Below are positions 5,535 to 8,836 of a stretch of DNA of 8,836 nucleotides, piece after piece. Under the pieces are notes generated by a model. The model was not told the DNA's origin. It did no database searches and saw only the letters and a program-made list of their open reading frames with translations. This DNA is from Nautiliaceae bacterium (GTDB lineage: Bacteria; Campylobacterota; Campylobacteria; Campylobacterales; Nautiliaceae), in NCBI GenBank assembly GCA_027062985.1, contig JAMOSR010000047.1, positions 1 to 8,836 of the forward strand, in the 5' to 3' direction. A program made the position numbers and the translations under genes. Position 1 is the first letter of the stretch. Every line of letters starts with the position of its first letter.

Positions 5535-6750
5535 AGAATTTGAAAAACACCCAAAACTTAAAGAAGCAATGGCGGAACTTCAAAGAGGAAGCGCCGAAAT
5601 AATCGGTCTAGAAAACATTGAAAAACTGGTAAACCGCTTTTTACATACGGGAGAGAGGTTCACAATAAAAGCCGGGTTTGACCCTACAGCTCCTGACTTG
5701 CATTTAGGACATACCGTACTTCTTCAAAAACTAAAAACTTTTCAAAAATACGGAGCGAGGGTTCAGTTTTTAATAGGAGACTTTACAGCCCAAATAGGAG
5801 ACCCAACAGGAAAAAGCGCAACCCGCAAAATGCTGACTCCCGAAGAAGTTCAAAAAAATGCACAAACATATAAAGACCAGGTTTTTAAAATTCTTGACAA
5901 AGAATTAACCGACGTAGTCTTTAATTCCGAGTGGCTAAACGCTCTTGGAGCCGCTGGAATAGTAGAACTTACAACAACCTACACGGTAGCCAGAATGCTA
6001 GAAAGAGACGATTTTGAAAAAAGATTCAAAAGCCAAACCCCAATAGCCATTAGTGAATTTATTTATCCTCTTTTACAGGGTTATGACAGCGTGGCTTTAA
6101 AAAGCGATATAGAAATAGGAGGAACGGACCAAAAATTTAACCTTTTAATGGGAAGACACCTTCAAAACGTATATAATGTAGGAAAACAGCAAAGTGTTAT
6201 TATGATGCCGCTGCTTGTAGGACTTGACGGTATTAACAAAATGAGTAAATCTCTTGGCAATTACATAGGAATAACAGAAGACCCAAATACTATTTTTGCA
6301 AAAGTTTTATCAATTTCCGATGAATTAATGTGGGATTGGTATGAATTACTAAGCGAAAAATCCATTAAGGAGATTGAAGAGCTTAAACAAAAAGTAAAAG
6401 AGGGAATGAATCCAAAAATTGCAAAAGAGATGCTGGCAATAGAAATCGTAGATAGATTTCACGGAAAAGGAGCCGGCATCAAAGCAAAAGAACATTTTGA
6501 TAAAGTCCATAAACAGGGACAAATTCCAGATAATATAGAAACATTTGAAATTGAACCTACGAATGTGGTAGACGCCCTGGTCGTCACGAAACTTGCAAAC
6601 TCCAAAAGCGAAGCCAGGCGTCATATTAAAGGCGGGGCTGTAAGGGTAAATCAGGAAAAAATCAGTGACCAGAATTTAATGCTTGAGAGCGGAAAAGAAT
6701 ATATATTACAAATAGGCAAAAGAAAATTCGCTAAAGTAAAGGTAAAATAA
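5527..6750 (+). CDS. tyrS: Tyrosyl-tRNA synthetase
   Basis: The cytosolic enzyme attaches tyrosine to tRNA-Tyr using ATP. From ATG 5527 it has 407 residues. It is a class I synthetase with HLGH (59-62) in the Rossmann domain as the HIGH motif, the tyrosine-binding region GYDSVALKSDIEIGGTDQKFN (about 185-205), KMSKS (238-242), and a C-terminal S4 RNA-binding domain (about 345-407, with VTKLANSKSEARRHIKGGAV). The HLGH/KMSKS combination marks the second bacterial subgroup (TyrZ-like) rather than the E. coli type with KFGKT. The frame is open ten codons further upstream to TTG 5497, but AAGGA at 5514-5518 is correctly spaced only for ATG 5527. The gene overlaps spoT by 8 bases and the following oxidoreductase gene by one base (TAATG). 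I see no T-box or leader, so expression probably follows the operon. Confidence 0.96.
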   Translation: MDKEFEKHPKLKEAMAELQRGSAEIIGLENIEKLVNRFLHTGERFTIKAGFDPTAPDLHLGHTVLLQKLKTFQKYGARVQFLIGDFTAQIGDPTGKSATRKMLTPEEVQKNAQTYKDQVFKILDKELTDVVFNSEWLNALGAAGIVELTTTYTVARMLERDDFEKRFKSQTPIAISEFIYPLLQGYDSVALKSDIEIGGTDQKFNLLMGRHLQNVYNVGKQQSVIMMPLLVGLDGINKMSKSLGNYIGITEDPNTIFAKVLSISDELMWDWYELLSEKSIKEIEELKQKVKEGMNPKIAKEMLAIEIVDRFHGKGAGIKAKEHFDKVHKQGQIPDNIETFEIEPTNVVDALVVTKLANSKSEARRHIKGGAVRVNQEKISDQNLMLESGKEYILQIGKRKFAKVKVK

Positions 6751-7838
6751 TGAAGTCGTTAAAAATTGGAAAACACTTAATAAAATATCCGATTATTCAA
6801 GGCGGAATGGGACTTGGTATCAGCTGGGACAGACTTGCCGGAAATGTTAGCAAAGAAGGCGGTCTTGGAGTAATTAGCGCAGTCGGAACAGGATATTACG
6901 AAAATAAAAAATACGCCAAAAAACTGGTAGAAGGCAGACCTCTTTTAGAAAAAGAGTTTTATAACCGTGACGCACTTTTTAAAATATTTGAAAACGCCAG
7001 AAAAATATGCGGCGATGCTCCTCTTGGATGTAATATTCTTTATGCCATAAACGATTACGGCAGAGTTGTAAAAGACGCCTGTGAAGCCGGAGCCAATATA
7101 ATCATAACCGGTGCCGGGCTTCCGACCGATATGCCAGAATATACAAAAGACTTTCCAGATGTAGCTTTAGTACCTATAGTTTCAACCGACAGGGCTTTTA
7201 AAGTAATAGCCAGAAGATGGGAAAAAAGATATAAAAGACTCCCTGATGCGGTTATCGTAGAAGGACCTCTAAGCGGCGGTCATCAGGGATTTAAATATGA
7301 AGAGTGTTTTAAAGAGGAAAATCAACTTGAAAACTTAGTCCCAAAAGTTAGAGAAGAAGTTGATAAATGGGATAAAAATATTCCAGTAATAGCCGCAGGA
7401 GGTATTTGGAACAGCGAAGATATAGTAAAATTTTTAAATTTAGGAGCTCAGGGTGTTCAAATAGGAACAAGATTTGCATTAACTTACGAATGCGACGCAA
7501 GCGACGAATTTAAGCAGACTTTATTAAATGCGAAAAAAGACGATATTATTCTTATGAAATCGCCTGTTGGATATCCGGCACGGGGAGTTAGAACAAAACT
7601 TATTGAAAAAGTGGAAAAAAAAGAAGGTCCTATTATAAAATGTATTTCAAACTGCGTACAGCCATGTCATAGAGGAGAAGAAGCCAGAAAAGTAGGATAT
7701 TGTATTGCCGACAGATTGGCAGACGCATATGAGGGTGATTTGGAAAACGGTCTTTATTTCAGCGGAGCATATGCTTATAAAGCGGATAAATTACTTCATG
7801 TAAAAGAACTTATGGAGGAACTTACGCAGAGATTATGA
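6750..7838 (+). CDS. FMN-dependent nitronate monooxygenase-like oxidoreductase
   Basis: The 362-residue protein belongs to the nitronate monooxygenase/FabK-related TIM-barrel family, which binds FMN. The N-terminus shows the conserved PIIQGGMGLGISWDRLAGNV (14-33) and EGGLGVISAVGTGYY; then come NIIITGAGLPTDMPE (116-130), the substrate-pocket EGPLSGGHQG (171-180) with H178 as the likely catalytic residue, and the phosphate-binding VIAAGGIWNSEDIVKFLNLG plus GVQIGTRF (213-242). The C-terminal part has four cysteines (298, 302, 306, 318) in CISNCVQPC and GYCIADRL, and ends with GLYFSGAYAY. Family members oxidise nitronates or act as NAD(P)H-flavin oxidoreductases or as enoyl-ACP reductase (FabK); the sequence alone does not give the substrate. 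The neighbours, tyrS (1-base overlap) and the amidase gene (4-base overlap), do not help. A conserved gene sits at this position between tyrS and amiA in Campylobacter, by my recollection. Confidence 0.88.
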   Translation: MKSLKIGKHLIKYPIIQGGMGLGISWDRLAGNVSKEGGLGVISAVGTGYYENKKYAKKLVEGRPLLEKEFYNRDALFKIFENARKICGDAPLGCNILYAINDYGRVVKDACEAGANIIITGAGLPTDMPEYTKDFPDVALVPIVSTDRAFKVIARRWEKRYKRLPDAVIVEGPLSGGHQGFKYEECFKEENQLENLVPKVREEVDKWDKNIPVIAAGGIWNSEDIVKFLNLGAQGVQIGTRFALTYECDASDEFKQTLLNAKKDDIILMKSPVGYPARGVRTKLIEKVEKKEGPIIKCISNCVQPCHRGEEARKVGYCIADRLADAYEGDLENGLYFSGAYAYKADKLLHVKELMEELTQRL

Positions 7839-8836
7839 AAAAATTTTTATTTTTTCTTTTTTTTGTTTTTGCTTTTGGATGTGATACGTCCTCATTCAAC
7901 ACAGCGTATCAGGATTATTACAAAAACCAGCAGCTTTATATAGAAGCTCTTTTGGATAATGACACACAAAAAGAGATAAAAGCCTTAAAAGAACTTATTA
8001 AATGCGGAAAATATTTAAATTTTGATATAAAAGAATATAAAAACAAACTTTTAAAATTAACAAAAAAACTTCAAAAAAAGAAAACAGCAACTAAAAAAAA
8101 TTTTAAACCTTCCTCTTTTAAAAAATATCTAAAAATCCATACCACTAACCCCTTAAAAATATCCTTTCCAAAACAAGCTAAAATTAAACATTTTACTCTT
8201 AAAAACAGGCTTTATAAAGAAGTATTTGATATAAAAAATTCGATTACCCCATCCTTTATTACAAAAAAAATAGGAAATATCACTCTTAAAATAGCTCAAT
8301 TCGATAAAAACACCGTAAGAATCGTATATTTCTCCAGAAAACCTTTCAAACTTAATTATAACATCAAAAACGATACATTATTTGTATCTTTAAATAACAA
8401 ACAGGCTGTTAAAAAACAAAAAACACCGGCAAAAAAAACTCTCTTCTCCCATAAAAAAATTATAGTAATAGACCCAGGACATGGAGGAAAAGACAGCGGA
8501 GGGATAGGAATAGGCAGACGATATGAAAAACATGCTGTTTTATCCGTAGCAAAAAAACTGGCACAAGAATTAAAAAAAAGAGGTTATATTGTTTATTTGA
8601 CAAGAAACAAAGATATATTTATTCCTCTTAAAAAAAGAACCCATTTTGCAAATGTCAAAAAAGCGGACCTTTTTATATCTCTTCACTGTAATATAGCCCC
8701 AAAACATTCAAAATCCCCAAACGGGATAGAAACATATTATCTCTCGCCTACAAGAAGCGAAAGAGCAATAAGAGTCGCCAAACTCGAAAACAAAGAAATA
8801 AAGGGTTTAAATTATTTAGACCAGAGAGTAATTTTG
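7835..8836 (+). CDS. amiC: N-acetylmuramoyl-L-alanine amidase, Amidase_3 family (3' end outside window)
   Basis: The first 334 residues are present; the gene runs off the right edge. The enzyme cuts the bond between MurNAc and L-alanine in peptidoglycan, separating daughter cells. The N-terminus MKKFLFFLFFVFAFGCDTS is a signal peptide; Cys16 could be a lipobox cysteine, though Ala rather than Leu at -3 makes this uncertain. Then come a Lys-rich helical region (about 20-90), a beta-rich AMIN-like segment (about 108-188, with TLKIAQFDKNTVRIVYF), a basic linker, and the catalytic domain from about 208. Zinc ligands seen are H216 in DPGHGGKDSGG, E231 in YEKHAVLSVAKKL, and H284 in ISLHCN; GIETYYL (297-303) also fits. 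The last catalytic Glu and any autoinhibitory helix lie beyond the window. The start overlaps the previous gene by 4 bases (ATGA). The EnvC-like protein encoded upstream is the likely activator. The gene is named amiA in Campylobacter, so the symbol is by family only. Confidence 0.92.
   Translation, partial: MKKFLFFLFFVFAFGCDTSSFNTAYQDYYKNQQLYIEALLDNDTQKEIKALKELIKCGKYLNFDIKEYKNKLLKLTKKLQKKKTATKKNFKPSSFKKYLKIHTTNPLKISFPKQAKIKHFTLKNRLYKEVFDIKNSITPSFITKKIGNITLKIAQFDKNTVRIVYFSRKPFKLNYNIKNDTLFVSLNNKQAVKKQKTPAKKTLFSHKKIIVIDPGHGGKDSGGIGIGRRYEKHAVLSVAKKLAQELKKRGYIVYLTRNKDIFIPLKKRTHFANVKKADLFISLHCNIAPKHSKSPNGIETYYLSPTRSERAIRVAKLENKEIKGLNYLDQRVIL

Noticed and set aside
6349..6624. Minus-strand 91-residue frame opposite tyrS
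   Set aside because: It overlaps the conserved region between the KMSKS motif and the S4 domain of TyrRS and has no recognisable protein features.
1..8836. CRISPR array, tRNA or rRNA gene, insertion sequence, or attachment site
   Set aside because: Reading both strands I found no regularly spaced direct repeats, no tRNA-like cloverleaf, no rRNA segments and no transposase motifs. The only clear repeat is the 335-355 palindrome.

Overview
The window is AT-rich with short intergenic gaps and reads as a chromosomal segment of a Campylobacterota (epsilonproteobacterial) genome. The protein style (Lys/Ile-rich, compact) and codon use suggest a vent lineage such as Nautiliales. That placement is an inference from style and gene order, because no database search was possible.

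Left edge (1-360, minus strand): a type II toxin-antitoxin module. A complete Phd/YefM-type antitoxin gene (51-320) is followed by the first 16 codons of a RelE/ParE-like toxin gene that leaves the window. A consensus TATAAT lies just upstream of a perfect 10-bp-arm inverted repeat (335-355), which gives a clear autoregulation site.

Boundary (about 361-590): a stretch with no intact conventional gene. Its minus strand carries a membrane-protein-like reading frame broken by one frame step at an A6 run. The frame also overlaps the start of ftsX and ends inside the antitoxin promoter. It looks like a gene remnant, or less likely a frameshifted small membrane protein.

Plus-strand cluster (570 to the right edge): ftsX, an envC-like degenerate LytM protein, pyrH, rpoZ, a long bifunctional RelA/SpoT enzyme, tyrS, an FMN-dependent nitronate monooxygenase-like oxidoreductase, and an Amidase_3 N-acetylmuramoyl-L-alanine amidase cut by the window end. 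Junctions are overlaps (ATGA, TTGA, TAATG, and 8 nt between spoT and tyrS) or gaps of 11 and 33 nt, so the set is probably one operon with an internal promoter before pyrH. The order matches the Campylobacter jejuni cluster as I remember it. There ftsE precedes ftsX; here ftsE is absent from that position.

Functionally the cluster joins two themes. One is cell-wall splitting at division: FtsX, an EnvC-like activator that has lost all its peptidase residues, and the amidase it would be expected to activate. The other is nucleotide, transcription and translation control: UMP kinase, RNA polymerase omega, (p)ppGpp synthetase/hydrolase and tyrosyl-tRNA synthetase. I see no clearly new system. The points most worth a second look are the broken minus-strand frame at the toxin-antitoxin boundary, the missing ftsE, the omega N-terminus lacking the MAR motif next to the (p)ppGpp enzyme gene, and the split EnvC/amidase pair in one operon.
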